This document shows, in pieces, positions 28,699 through 37,218 of a DNA stretch of 57,957 nucleotides. The notes under the pieces were generated by a model that saw only the letters and a program-made list of their open reading frames with translations, had not been told where the DNA came from and did no database searches. Origin of the DNA: Nitrospira sp. Lineage in GTDB: Bacteria; Nitrospirota; Nitrospiria; Nitrospirales; Nitrospiraceae. The stretch spans positions 1-57,957 of the forward strand of contig JAOUHD010000004.1 of NCBI GenBank assembly GCA_029865345.1, in the 5' to 3' direction. The translations under genes and the position numbers were made by a program. Positions within the stretch are counted from its first letter, which is position 1. Each line of letters begins with the position of its first letter.

Positions 28699-28727
28699 AT
28701 CGCTTCAACAGAAGCGATTGTTCTTGA
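28699..28727 (+). terminator. Weak hairpin terminator after the small secreted protein
   Basis: ATCGCTTC and GAAGCGAT (28699-28706 and 28711-28718) form an eight-base stem with a four-base loop, followed by TGTTCTTG. The stem is clear, but the T-run is interrupted, so termination may be inefficient. Confidence 0.45.
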
Positions 28728-28799
28728 TCATCGATGAACAGTTACCACTCAGATCAAATTGCCATCCAGCCACTCCAATCTGATGCGTTCTCAGCCCCC

Positions 28800-29063
28800 T
28801 CACGATCGCTTCCCTTGTTCTTCCGAAGCATTCGCCGCGCTCAGCCCGGCTTCTTTGTCATCCTTCTTCTCTGCCGACGGCGGTGATTTAGGTGTTTGGC
28901 TTTCTCGATGCTCACCAATGAGTGCACCAGTGACGAGCATCTGGATGCCCATCAAGAGAAAGAATAAGGCTCCCTTGTACTGCCCGCTAGGCTCGGCAAG
29001 TGAAAACTTGTGCGCGGCAAGTAGAAGAGAGAGTGCTGAGCAGAGGAACAAGAAGATTCTCAT
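28800..29063 (-). CDS. Small two-helix membrane protein, hypothetical
   Basis: An 87-residue protein with two hydrophobic stretches, MRIFLFLCSALSLLLAAHKF and GALFFLLMGIQMLVTGALIG, and a charged Ser/Lys/Glu-rich C-terminal tail of about 35 residues. It is likely an inner membrane protein with a soluble tail. No family is recognised. It lies downstream of the M23 peptidase gene on the same strand, 98 bases away. Confidence 0.65.
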   Translation of the reverse strand: MRIFLFLCSALSLLLAAHKFSLAEPSGQYKGALFFLLMGIQMLVTGALIGEHRESQTPKSPPSAEKKDDKEAGLSAANASEEQGKRS

Positions 29064-29161
29064 GCGGGTGCCTTATGCCTAAGTCGCAGGGATAAGGGTA
29101 ATGCTTGCCGGAGAGATAAGGTCAACCAGAAATCACAGGGGAGGGCAAGGACCGACTAGAG

Positions 29162-30157
29162 CTAGGGAGCCAACGGACCAACGCCGGCGGTAGGATCAGC
29201 AACCGGCACGGGTGCTGCCGATGACGTAGAGCCCCTGAACGGCAGATCCAGCAAGGCATAGGGATTGACGCGGGCGCCGTTAAGTTTCACGCCCCAATGG
29301 AGATGCGGTCCCGTGGCCCGACCCGTGGCACCAACTTTCCCTACGACCTGGCCGGCCTTCACCGGTTCTCCGTCTTTGACCAGGACTTCGGATAAATGAA
29401 AGTACATCGAATAAAAGCCGAGTCCGTGATCGACGAAGATGCCTTTCCCAGAGAAGAAATGCTCAACGGTGAGCCGCACAATGCCATCATTCGTCGCCAG
29501 CACATCCGTTCCAAGCGGCGCACTGATGTCTTCCCCATTATGCGGATTGCGTGGTTGTCCATTCATGATTCTGACACTGCCGAAGATCCCGGTTCGTCTG
29601 CCGTTCACCGGTTCCACAAAACCAGGTTGCCACAACTTGGCCTGAGAGTCCGTGGCCAGTGCCGTCTTTACCTGCTCCTGTTCGGCTTTCCAACGTGCCA
29701 CCGCTTTGTCGTCTAAATCGACTTTGTCTTTCGGCAGCGTGAGATGCTCAACATGGAATTTTCCTTTCTGGACCAGCACCTGATAGCGAAACGTCTGACG
29801 TGACTCTCCAGATTGTGCCTCGACGGTCAGCTCGTGGCTTCCCGGCTCGTCCTGCAAGTCGATGCCGAGCAACCCCACAAATCCCTTCGGCTCTTCCAGT
29901 CGTGGATCAGGGAAGAACCGAATGGAGCGACCTAGGAACTTCCCCTGTAGTTGGGCAACCGCATCATCGGTCGGCACTTTAACCACAACAATGTGTCCTT
30001 GTTTCCCGCTATAGTGGCCATCAGCCCCGTGAGCCGGCGGCAATGAACCAGGATGGATGGGAAATACGAAATGCCCGGTGAGCAGAACAACCGCACCGAG
30101 CACCAGGCGTGCTGACAGCACGCCTGGTCCATGATTCCACGCACACAGAGGCCTCAT
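29162..30157 (-). CDS. M23 (LytM-type) metallopeptidase coupled to pafA
   Basis: A 331-residue exported protein. The N-terminal hydrophobic stretch (residues 13-35, VLSARLVLGAVVLLTGHFVF) is a signal peptide or anchor. Residues 50-170 form a beta-rich accessory domain. The LytM domain holds NPHNGEDISAPLGT (first zinc ligands, about residue 204), DHGLGFYSMYFHLS and GPHLHWGVKLNG (catalytic HxH, about residue 286). All zinc and catalytic residues are present, so it should cut peptidoglycan cross-bridges or another substrate. Its ATG at 30157 overlaps the pafA stop as ATGA, which implies translational coupling to the ligase gene. Confidence 0.88.
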   Translation of the reverse strand: MRPLCAWNHGPGVLSARLVLGAVVLLTGHFVFPIHPGSLPPAHGADGHYSGKQGHIVVVKVPTDDAVAQLQGKFLGRSIRFFPDPRLEEPKGFVGLLGIDLQDEPGSHELTVEAQSGESRQTFRYQVLVQKGKFHVEHLTLPKDKVDLDDKAVARWKAEQEQVKTALATDSQAKLWQPGFVEPVNGRRTGIFGSVRIMNGQPRNPHNGEDISAPLGTDVLATNDGIVRLTVEHFFSGKGIFVDHGLGFYSMYFHLSEVLVKDGEPVKAGQVVGKVGATGRATGPHLHWGVKLNGARVNPYALLDLPFRGSTSSAAPVPVADPTAGVGPLAP

Positions 30158-31530
30158 CGGTAGAACCGCCCTCCAGACACTTGGGAAATCAGTTCCTCGA
30201 CCCGTCGATTCACCGCACTGAAGGGGTCCATACACAGAATCGTTTCCTCCCAATACCCATTCAGCTTCAGATACGTCCAGTCTACTGTATAGGATCGATT
30301 CTTGGCTCGCGCGAACCGGATAAAGTCCCCTCGGACCTTGGCCCTGGTCGTCTGCGGTGGGGTGGACATGGCCCGCTGGATCGCCTCCTCTTCGACGACC
30401 CGTTCGATGAGCCCTCGAGACTCCATCAGGTAATACAACCCTCTTGTTCGCTTCACGTCATGGAACTGTAAATCCAGGAGGAGCACCCTCGGGTCGTCCC
30501 ACCCGCAATTCTTCTTGTCTACGTAAGACTGGATCAGATGTTTCTTCGTGACCCAATCGACCTGATGGATGAGCTGCATCGGATCTTCTTCCAGCTGCTG
30601 GAGCATCCGTTCCCACTTATCATACACATCGTCGAGGATGGGTTCATGCGCCTGTTGATTCAGGTACTCTCTCGCCCGCTTGAGATAGACCTGCTGAATC
30701 TCGATAGCGGTCATCTGCCGACCATCATCGAGCTTGACCTTTTTCTTCAGGGTCGGATCTCGCGAGACCTCTCGGATCGCCTTAACAGGATCTTCGAGTT
30801 CCAACCCATGAACCGTGTACCCATCTTCGATCATCGACAAGACAAGCGCAGCGGTCCCCACTTTGAGGTACGTCGCGTACTCCGACATGTTGGAGTCGCC
30901 GACGATGATATGGAGGCGCCGATAGCGTTCGGCATCTGAATGGGGCTCGTCGCGGGTGTTGATGATGCTCCGAGAAGAGGTCGTCGACGAGGATGTCTTC
31001 TCATGGATATGTTGCGCGCGCTGAGAGATGAAATACTGCGGCTTGCCAGATACTTTTAATACTTTGCCCGCCCCGCTGAACACCTGCCGGGTCACGAAAA
31101 ACGGGATCAACTGTTCGGTGACTTTCCAAAAATCGACATCGCGCCGCATGAGGAAATTCTCGTGGCATCCGTAGGTATTCCCAAGAGAATCCGTATTATT
31201 CTTGAAAATGTAGATTTCCCCGGACAACCCTTCCTCTCGAAGCCGTTCTTCGGCGGCCGGTAAACAGGCCTCCAACAATCGCTCCCCCGCTTTATCGTGG
31301 ATCACGAGGTCCAGGATGTTGTCGCACTCTGGAGTCGAATATTCTGGATGGCAGCCGGTGTCTTGATAGAATCGCGCCCCGTTGACCAAGAATGCGTTCG
31401 ACGGCCAGCTGTTGGGAATCAGTCCTTCAAAAATGTACCCCAGGACTTTTTCCATGGGAAGATAGATACGACCGTTGGGGGAAAAAATGAGGCCGTATTC
31501 GTTCTCGAGGCCGTATATCCGTTGCTTCAT
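30154..31530 (-). CDS. pafA: Pup/UBact-protein ligase
   Basis: A 458-residue enzyme of the carboxylate-amine ligase family related to glutamine synthetase. It begins MKQRIYGLENEYGLIF, whose Glu residues bind the Mg-ATP. NGARFYQDTGCHPEYSTPEC holds the catalytic Asp, and IFKNNTDSLGNTYGCHENFL, RPIINTRDEPH-like SIINTRDEPHSD and VGDSNMSEYATYLKVGTAAL follow PafA closely. It joins a small modifier to substrate lysines for proteasomal degradation. There is no Dop-type loop near the N-terminus, which separates it from the dop gene. ATG 31530 fits the family; 31548 is possible. It has its own promoter. Confidence 0.93.
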   Translation of the reverse strand: MKQRIYGLENEYGLIFSPNGRIYLPMEKVLGYIFEGLIPNSWPSNAFLVNGARFYQDTGCHPEYSTPECDNILDLVIHDKAGERLLEACLPAAEERLREEGLSGEIYIFKNNTDSLGNTYGCHENFLMRRDVDFWKVTEQLIPFFVTRQVFSGAGKVLKVSGKPQYFISQRAQHIHEKTSSSTTSSRSIINTRDEPHSDAERYRRLHIIVGDSNMSEYATYLKVGTAALVLSMIEDGYTVHGLELEDPVKAIREVSRDPTLKKKVKLDDGRQMTAIEIQQVYLKRAREYLNQQAHEPILDDVYDKWERMLQQLEEDPMQLIHQVDWVTKKHLIQSYVDKKNCGWDDPRVLLLDLQFHDVKRTRGLYYLMESRGLIERVVEEEAIQRAMSTPPQTTRAKVRGDFIRFARAKNRSYTVDWTYLKLNGYWEETILCMDPFSAVNRRVEELISQVSGGRFYR

Positions 31531-31565
31531 GGAACCACCAGACATCATGCATGGCCTTTAGATAG

Positions 31566-31595
31566 AGTATACGCCGCTTTGCGGATCTTCAACAA
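31566..31595 (-). promoter_or_regulatory. Sigma70-like promoter of pafA
   Basis: On the minus strand, TTGTTG at 31595-31590 and TATACT at 31571-31566 are 18 bases apart. Transcription would start near 31559, giving a short leader before pafA. This lets pafA and the M23 gene be expressed apart from mpa-dop-prcBA. Confidence 0.5.
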
Positions 31596-31620
31596 AGGAA
31601 GCCTCTAAGAAAGGCAGATG

Positions 31621-32307
31621 TCAGGGAGAGAGGATGAGTCGAACATCGGCAATCGATACACGGCAAAACTTTCGGCCGGCACGGGTTCGGTCCAAGACCG
31701 CGACTTCCAATCCTTCTGGCGGCAGCTTTTGATTGGCCGTCTGCTCCAGCGCCGTGACACACAGCTTCAACGCAGCATCCAAGGGCGGCACCTGACTGGG
31801 ACTTTTTTCCTTCAACAGGGTCTGCACCGCCTCAGACTTGCCGCCGATCACCGCAAAGTTCTTCTCGTCGATGATGCTGCCGTCAAACGAAATACGATAG
31901 ATTTCGTTCGCGTGATGGTTGGTACCGGCCTGCACCACAAGGATCTCTACCTCAAGCGGCTTCATTTCCTGACTGAATACGGTCCCCAGGCTTTGAGAAT
32001 ACCCATTCGCCAGAGAGCGGCCCGTGACGTCTTCTCGGCTGTACATGAACCCTTTGAGGTCCGCGTGACGGATTCCCGCCTTTCGAAGGTTCTCGAACTC
32101 GCTGTACTTGCCCGCTCCCGCAAACGCAATGTTGTCGTAGATCTCCGACACCTTGTGCAGCGAGGCGCTCGGATTATCCGCCGTCAACAGAATGCCGTCG
32201 ACATACTCCATCGCGATGATCGAGCGGCCTTTGGCAATCCCCTTCTTGGCATACTCCGCCTTATCCTGCATCATCTGCTCAGGAGACACGTAGTAGGGCA
32301 TCGGCAT
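31621..32307 (-). CDS. prcA: 20S proteasome alpha subunit
   Basis: A 228-residue alpha-type subunit. MPMPYYVSPEQMMQDKAEYA aligns closely with the N-terminus of actinobacterial PrcA and forms the gating helix H0; then come KGRSIIAMEYVDGILLTADN, YDNIAFAGAGKYSEFENLR and SREDVTGRSLANGYSQSLG. Alpha rings cap the beta rings and gate entry of substrates fed by Mpa. Start ATG 32307 lies two bases after the prcB stop. There is no catalytic Thr, as expected for alpha subunits. Confidence 0.95.
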   Translation of the reverse strand: MPMPYYVSPEQMMQDKAEYAKKGIAKGRSIIAMEYVDGILLTADNPSASLHKVSEIYDNIAFAGAGKYSEFENLRKAGIRHADLKGFMYSREDVTGRSLANGYSQSLGTVFSQEMKPLEVEILVVQAGTNHHANEIYRISFDGSIIDEKNFAVIGGKSEAVQTLLKEKSPSQVPPLDAALKLCVTALEQTANQKLPPEGLEVAVLDRTRAGRKFCRVSIADVRLILSP

Positions 32308-32309
32308 GA

Positions 32310-33125
32310 TTACGTCTCCCGTGAACGGCGCGCGGCCATCACATCGTTGCACACGGCACGCAGGGTGTCGTCGGATACATCGGCGATGCCTTGAGCCGTC
32401 ACGACCTTCGCCGTAGGATAAATGCCCCGCACGAGATCAGGTCCGCCGGTCCCGACGTCGTCATCCGCAGCATTATAGAGCGCCAACAAGGCTAATTTGA
32501 TCGCGTCCCCCTCGAAGAGTTGCCGTTTAAAATGTTCGCGCATTGTGTTGCGGGCATCTTTCCCACCTGAACCGATCGCATGGTAATCGGACTCTTCGTA
32601 CCTCCCGCCGGTGATGTCGTACTTGAAGATGCGGCCCTCGCCGCGCTTCACGTCATACCCGACATACAACGGCATGACGACCAGTCCCTGAAACACCATC
32701 GGAAGATTCGCCTTGACCATCTGGCCCAGCTTATTGGCCTTCCCTTCACAGGAGAGTGGCACACCTTCCAGTTTTTCGTAATGCTCCAATTCGGTCTGAA
32801 ATAGCTTGGCCATCTCGATGCAAGGCCCGGCCGCCCCCGCGATCGCCATGGCCGACCAGTCGTCGATCTTGAAGACTTTTTCGATTCGGCGATCCGCGAT
32901 CTGAAACCCTTCCGTGGCTCGGCGGTCTCCGGCAATCACTACCCCCTGCTGATACTTGAGAGCCAGCACGGTCGTGGCAGAAGGCACAGCGACCGGCCCA
33001 ACGGCACGTACCTGGTCGGGAACGGCCGCCATGCCGTGGCTTCGCAATGCCAACTCGGGATGATGTGTCGAGACGAAGTCAAAAAAACTGGAGCCGTCGT
33101 GGTCAGGGAGATAGGGCAGCTTCAT
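32310..33125 (-). CDS. prcB: 20S proteasome beta subunit
   Basis: A 271-residue catalytic subunit with a propeptide of about 50 residues (SSFFDFVSTHHPELAL resembles the actinobacterial propeptide). The mature enzyme should begin at Thr51 in SATTVLALKYQQGVVIAGDRR, with the downstream Asp and Lys (AGDRRATEG, KVFKIDDW) in place. GPDLVRGIYPTA near the C-terminus is also family-typical. The residue before the nucleophile is Ala, where the Mycobacterium protein has Gly. It is 23 bases downstream of dop and two bases upstream of prcA. Confidence 0.95.
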   Translation of the reverse strand: MKLPYLPDHDGSSFFDFVSTHHPELALRSHGMAAVPDQVRAVGPVAVPSATTVLALKYQQGVVIAGDRRATEGFQIADRRIEKVFKIDDWSAMAIAGAAGPCIEMAKLFQTELEHYEKLEGVPLSCEGKANKLGQMVKANLPMVFQGLVVMPLYVGYDVKRGEGRIFKYDITGGRYEESDYHAIGSGGKDARNTMREHFKRQLFEGDAIKLALLALYNAADDDVGTGGPDLVRGIYPTAKVVTAQGIADVSDDTLRAVCNDVMAARRSRET

Positions 33126-33148
33126 CGTGATGTTCGAACCACCGTTCG

Positions 33149-34648
33149 TTAAACTTTGAGTTTTTCAATCAGGGCATCGACTGAATCGGTTGTATCAAGC
33201 AACTCCCGCGTCAAGGCCTGCGTCCCTCGATGAGGATCCATCAGCGGTACTTTTTTGATCGTCGTATTGCCAACGTCGAACAGCACCGATGTCCAACTAG
33301 CCCCATAGACCGCCTTCGCAAACTTACTGACACAGCGCCCACGAAAATAGGCTCTCGTTCCCGTTGGAGGGTTCAATTCAGCGTGCTGAATCTCATCTTC
33401 CTCAACAATCCGTTCGATGAGGCGACTGCGTTCCAGGGTATAAAATAATCCCTTCTCCGGACGGACGTCATGGTATTGGAGATCCATCAGCTTCATTCGT
33501 GGATCATCCCACCCGCAGCCTTTACGCTCCATGTAGGACTCGATCATATGCCGCTTGGCAACCCAATCCAACGCGTTCACCAACAGCCGCGGATCCTGAT
33601 CGAGCTGGCCCAGGACCTCCTCCCAACGACGCAATACATCATGAGTGCTAGGGCTGTGAGCCTGCGAGGCATAAAAAGTCTTGGCGGCGCTCAGGTACGC
33701 CCGCTGGACGGCAAGAGCCGTGGTAGGCCTTCCACCTGCCAGTTTCAGGGTTTCCTTCACATCCAGGTCGCGCGACACCTGCTTAAACACACGGACCGGT
33801 TCGTCCAGTTCAAGCTGGGGCAGATCGGCTCCTGATTCTAGCAAGTCCAAGACAATATCCAACGTTCCCACTTTTAAATAGGTAGAGAGTTCCGCCATAT
33901 TGGCATCGCCCGTGATGACATGGAGCCTCCGAAACCTCGCTGCATCGGCATGCGGTTCGTCCCGTGTGTTGATGATCGGCCGCTTGACCATCGTATTGAT
34001 GTCCATGAGACATTCGAAAAAGTCGGCACGCTGCGAGATTTGATATTCCGCCGGACTGGTCTGATTTTCAGCTCCAACTTTTCCTGCTCCGGCAAAGATC
34101 GCTCGTGTGACGAAAAACGGCGTCAACACTCGAGCAATCCGGTCGAACGACACGGCCCGCGAGACTAAATAGTTTTCATGGTACCCGTAGCTGTTGCCCT
34201 TGCCGTCGGAATTGTTCTTGTATAGGACATACTGCTCGCTCCCTCTCACCCGAGCCAGTTCCTGAAGACATTTGGCGAGAATGCGCTCTCCAACTCGTTC
34301 GAACGCCACCACCTCACGGGCGTCCGAGCACTCTGGTGTCGAGTATTCCGGATGAGCGCCATCGACATATAACCGTCCGCCGTTCGCCAGCACCTTGTTC
34401 AGCTGGCGGTTATAGTCTGGATTGGGACGCTCTCGCTCACCATCGACTTCAAATCCACGGGCATCCACGAGGGGATTTTCGTGCTCGTAATCCCAGAGCG
34501 CCCTTGGAGCCGGCAATCCTGGATACTGTCCAATGACGGTGAAGGAGCCTGACACAGGGTCCATCGCAGATGGATCTTTTGACGCAATGCCAAACTCGGT
34601 TTCAGTGCCAAGCACGCGCAAGCGATTCGTGGGGGTATGGTCTGGCAT
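33149..34648 (-). CDS. dop: Depupylase/deamidase of Pup (or UBact)
   Basis: A 499-residue relative of PafA. The N-terminus RLRVLGTETEFGIASKDPSA carries the metal-binding Glu residues. The insertion after it (LWDYEHENPLVDARGFEVDG) is the Dop loop absent from PafA. RLYVDGAHPEYSTPECSDA holds the active Asp, and IINTRDEPHADAARFRRLHV is shared with PafA. Dop prepares the modifier by deamidation and removes it from substrates. ATG 34648 is seven bases after the mpa stop; a longer in-frame upstream stretch would run into mpa and is not real. Confidence 0.94.
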   Translation of the reverse strand: MPDHTPTNRLRVLGTETEFGIASKDPSAMDPVSGSFTVIGQYPGLPAPRALWDYEHENPLVDARGFEVDGERERPNPDYNRQLNKVLANGGRLYVDGAHPEYSTPECSDAREVVAFERVGERILAKCLQELARVRGSEQYVLYKNNSDGKGNSYGYHENYLVSRAVSFDRIARVLTPFFVTRAIFAGAGKVGAENQTSPAEYQISQRADFFECLMDINTMVKRPIINTRDEPHADAARFRRLHVITGDANMAELSTYLKVGTLDIVLDLLESGADLPQLELDEPVRVFKQVSRDLDVKETLKLAGGRPTTALAVQRAYLSAAKTFYASQAHSPSTHDVLRRWEEVLGQLDQDPRLLVNALDWVAKRHMIESYMERKGCGWDDPRMKLMDLQYHDVRPEKGLFYTLERSRLIERIVEEDEIQHAELNPPTGTRAYFRGRCVSKFAKAVYGASWTSVLFDVGNTTIKKVPLMDPHRGTQALTRELLDTTDSVDALIEKLKV

Positions 34649-34655
34649 AGGTTCG

Positions 34656-36425
34656 CTAGAGATAGTGGCCGGTATTGACGGTTTCAATTTGCCGATGTTC
34701 AGCAGGTCCACCGCTGATGGTCCGGAGATGAATGATTTTTTCGCCCTTCTTTCCGGCGACTTTTGCCCAATCGTCCGGATTGGTCGTGTTGGGGAGATCT
34801 TCGTGTTCCTTGAACTCCTCACGGATGGCGCGGATCAAGTCGTCCGAGCGCAGACCGGCTCCCTCTTGCGCAATCACGCGCTTCACGGCAAATTTTTTCG
34901 CGCGTGAGACAATACCTTCGATCAAGGCACCACTGGCGAAGTCCTTAAAGTACAGCACTTCCTTTTCGCCATTGGCGTAGGTCACTTCGATGAACTTGTT
35001 TTCTTCACTGGTGGCGTACATCGTCTCGACTGTCAACGCCGTCAAGCGATCCACGAGCGCCTGTCGATCGCCTCCGTGCTGTTCCAGGTCTTCGGCGGCA
35101 AACGGGAGATCCGTTGAGATGTACTTCGAGAAAATGTCCTTGGCAGCCGTGGCATCTGGTCGTCCCACTTTGACTTTGACATCCAATCGCCCGGCGCGAA
35201 GCACTGCCGGATCGATCAAATCCTGGCGATTGCTTGCCCCAATGACGATGACGTTACGCAATCGCTCAACCCCGTCAATCTCAGAGAGAAACTGCGGCAC
35301 AATGGTCGATTCGATATCCGAGGACACACCAGTCCCACGAGTCCTGAAGAGCGCATCCATTTCATCAAAAAAGACGATCACCGGATGGCCATCATCGGCC
35401 CGTTCCTTCGCCTTTTTGAAGACCTCGCGCACCTGGCGTTCTGATTCACCCACATATTTATTCAGGAGCTCCGGGCCTTTGACGTGCAGAAAGTAACTGC
35501 GAATCTCTTTGCCGGCTCGATGGCCCAATTTCTTCGCGATCGAGTTGGCCACGGCTTTCGCAATGAGCGTCTTCCCGCAACCGGGAGGGCCATAGAGTAA
35601 CACCCCCTTCGGTGCGCTGAGCTTATACTCAGAGAATACGTGCGGATGCAGGAACGGAAGTTCGACCGCATCACGGACCTGTTCCAACTCCTTCTGCAGG
35701 CCGCCGATATGCTCATAGTCGACATCTGGAACCTCTTCTAATACCAGCTCTTCCGCTTCGGACTTCGGCAACTTCTCAATGACATACCCGGAACGGGGAT
35801 CATAGAGGAGGTGGTCGCCGACACTCAGCCGCTCAGCGAGCAATGGATCGCCGAGCTCAGCCACCTTCTCCTCGTCGAAATGGAGCGTGACCAAAGCCCG
35901 CCCCCCCTCCAACACGTCTTTGAGTCGAACAACCTCCCCCTGACTGTCGAACCCCTTGACCTCAATCACGTTGAGCGCTTCATTCAGAACGACTTCACGG
36001 CCCTTCCGCAACTCAGTGCTCTTAATCGAGGGGTGCAGGCTAACCTTCATTTTTCGTCCCGATACATACACGTTGCCCGTTCCATCCTCGTTCAGGCTGG
36101 AGAAGATGGCGTAGGCCGACGGTGGCGCTGTCAGCTTCTCGACCTCGGCCCGCAGAGCCTCGATCTGAGCCTTCGCCTCCTGCAGCGTCGCCACAAGTTT
36201 TTCGTTGTGCTTGGTCGCCTGATCGAGTTGATGGCGGGACTGATACAACCGATGGATTTCTTCCTCCATCGATTGAATCTGAACGCGAAGCTTGTCGACT
36301 TCACGACTGTGTTCGTCGTTCTTGTGAATCATCTCCCCATTCCCCTCGGACAACCGCTTCGTAATCTTCTTGACGGAATCTCGGAGGGACCGGAGCCGAC
36401 CGCGCTGATCTTTGCTAGACGCCAT
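34656..36425 (-). CDS. mpa: Proteasome-activating AAA+ ATPase
   Basis: A 589-residue ring ATPase. Residues about 10-95 are a heptad-rich coiled coil (the modifier-binding arm), followed by an OB region ([18 protein letters not shown]) and an AAA+ module with [18 protein letters not shown] (near residue 275) and [12 protein letters not shown] (near residue 350). The protein ends GHYL, close to the GQYL tail with which Mycobacterium Mpa docks on the proteasome alpha ring. It unfolds tagged proteins and feeds them into PrcBA. A strong promoter lies 55 bases upstream. It is the first gene of the proteasome operon. Confidence 0.95.
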   Translation of the reverse strand: MASSKDQRGRLRSLRDSVKKITKRLSEGNGEMIHKNDEHSREVDKLRVQIQSMEEEIHRLYQSRHQLDQATKHNEKLVATLQEAKAQIEALRAEVEKLTAPPSAYAIFSSLNEDGTGNVYVSGRKMKVSLHPSIKSTELRKGREVVLNEALNVIEVKGFDSQGEVVRLKDVLEGGRALVTLHFDEEKVAELGDPLLAERLSVGDHLLYDPRSGYVIEKLPKSEAEELVLEEVPDVDYEHIGGLQKELEQVRDAVELPFLHPHVFSEYKLSAPKGVLLYGPPGCGKTLIAKAVANSIAKKLGHRAGKEIRSYFLHVKGPELLNKYVGESERQVREVFKKAKERADDGHPVIVFFDEMDALFRTRGTGVSSDIESTIVPQFLSEIDGVERLRNVIVIGASNRQDLIDPAVLRAGRLDVKVKVGRPDATAAKDIFSKYISTDLPFAAEDLEQHGGDRQALVDRLTALTVETMYATSEENKFIEVTYANGEKEVLYFKDFASGALIEGIVSRAKKFAVKRVIAQEGAGLRSDDLIRAIREEFKEHEDLPNTTNPDDWAKVAGKKGEKIIHLRTISGGPAEHRQIETVNTGHYL

Positions 36426-36468
36426 TTCGGCACAACAAGAATCGGACGCAACGTCGAATAAGTTCGTG

Positions 36469-36484
36469 GATCACGCGTGTGATC
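36469..36484. promoter_or_regulatory. Inverted repeat at the mpa transcription start
   Basis: GATCAC (36469-36474) and GTGATC (36479-36484) form a perfect inverted repeat with a four-base spacer. It lies directly downstream of the -10 box on the mpa transcript side, over the predicted start, a usual repressor position. No binding protein is known. Confidence 0.4.
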
Positions 36485-36486
36485 GG

Positions 36487-36515
36487 ATTCTAACACCCGA
36501 CCTAGAGGTGGTCAA
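36487..36515 (-). promoter_or_regulatory. Sigma70-like promoter of mpa-dop-prcBA
   Basis: On the minus strand TTGACC (36515-36510) and TAGAAT (36492-36487) are separated by exactly 17 bases. Transcription should start near 36480, leaving a leader of about 55 bases before the mpa ATG at 36425. This is one of the best promoter matches in the window. Confidence 0.65.
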
Positions 36516-36540
36516 CTGCAACAGGGAATTCTACGCAAGG

Positions 36541-36557
36541 CAGGTCAACGTGACCTG
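36541..36557. promoter_or_regulatory. 17-bp palindrome upstream of the mpa promoter
   Basis: CAGGTCAACGTGACCTG is a perfect inverted repeat with seven-base arms around ACG. It sits 25 bases upstream of the mpa -35 box and nine bases past the thiE stop. Position fits an activator or repressor site. It is not followed by a T-run, so it is not a terminator of thiE. Confidence 0.4.
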
Positions 36558-36565
36558 ATCACGTC

Positions 36566-37192
36566 TCATCCCTGCAGTGCGGTGCTGAACTCGCGCACGG
36601 CACCACTGATATCGGCACAGGTGAGCAGCGCGCCGATCACGGCGACTCCATGGGCCCCGGCTCGGCGCACGTCGCGCACCCGTTCACGTGTGATGCCTCC
36701 GATGGCAAAGATGGGGACCATCGAGTTGCGACAGACATCGGCAAGAACATCGAGTCCGAGCGGAGCGCCGAATGAACGCTTCGACGGAGTATCGAAAATT
36801 GGCCCGAAGATGATGTAGTCGGCTCCGTCATGATTCGCCCGTTGAACATCTTCAACAGAATGCGTGGAAATTCCGATCAATCGATTAGGCCCAATGAGCC
36901 GCCGGACCACGGAGACTGGAAGGCTGTTGGCACGAAGATGCACACCGTCCAAGTTCAGCGCCAACACGAGATCGACACGATCGTTGAGGATCAACGGAAC
37001 GGCTCGCGGTACGGTCAGCGAGTGAATCTCTTGTGCCAGCGGGAGCAGCTCACCAGTAGGCAAATCCCGTTCTCGAAGTTGAATAGCCGGCACACCAGCC
37101 ATGATCGCTTGACTGAGTACCGTGGAGAGGGAAAGTCCTCGGACCAGGTGTCGATCAGTAACAAGAAGCAGACGAAAGTGTACTGGGGACAT
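36566..37192 (-). CDS. thiE: Thiamine-phosphate synthase
   Basis: A 208-residue TIM-barrel enzyme joining the pyrimidine and thiazole halves of thiamine. FRLLLVTDRHLVRG, AIQLRERDLPTGELL, LILNDRVDLVLALNLDGVHL and YIIFGPIFDTPSKR, then PIFAIGGIT, are the family's barrel strands and phosphate loops. I chose ATG 37192; a GTG directly before it at 37195 is possible. It is separated from thiG by a 150-base gap filled with a palindromic repeat, so its link to the thiSG transcript is uncertain. Confidence 0.93.
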   Translation of the reverse strand: MSPVHFRLLLVTDRHLVRGLSLSTVLSQAIMAGVPAIQLRERDLPTGELLPLAQEIHSLTVPRAVPLILNDRVDLVLALNLDGVHLRANSLPVSVVRRLIGPNRLIGISTHSVEDVQRANHDGADYIIFGPIFDTPSKRSFGAPLGLDVLADVCRNSMVPIFAIGGITRERVRDVRRAGAHGVAVIGALLTCADISGAVREFSTALQG

Positions 37193-37218
37193 CACTTAAG
37201 AACTGAGATGCTCGTCTT

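Noticed and set aside
33126..33148. Gap between dop and prcB as a place for a pup/UBact gene
   Set aside because: It is only 23 bp long and cannot encode a modifier.
34649..34822. In-frame N-terminal extension of dop into mpa
   Set aside because: It lies entirely inside mpa in another frame, and the conserved Dop start is at 34648.
36541..36557. Terminator of thiE
   Set aside because: The palindrome is perfect but short and is not followed by a T-run on the minus strand.
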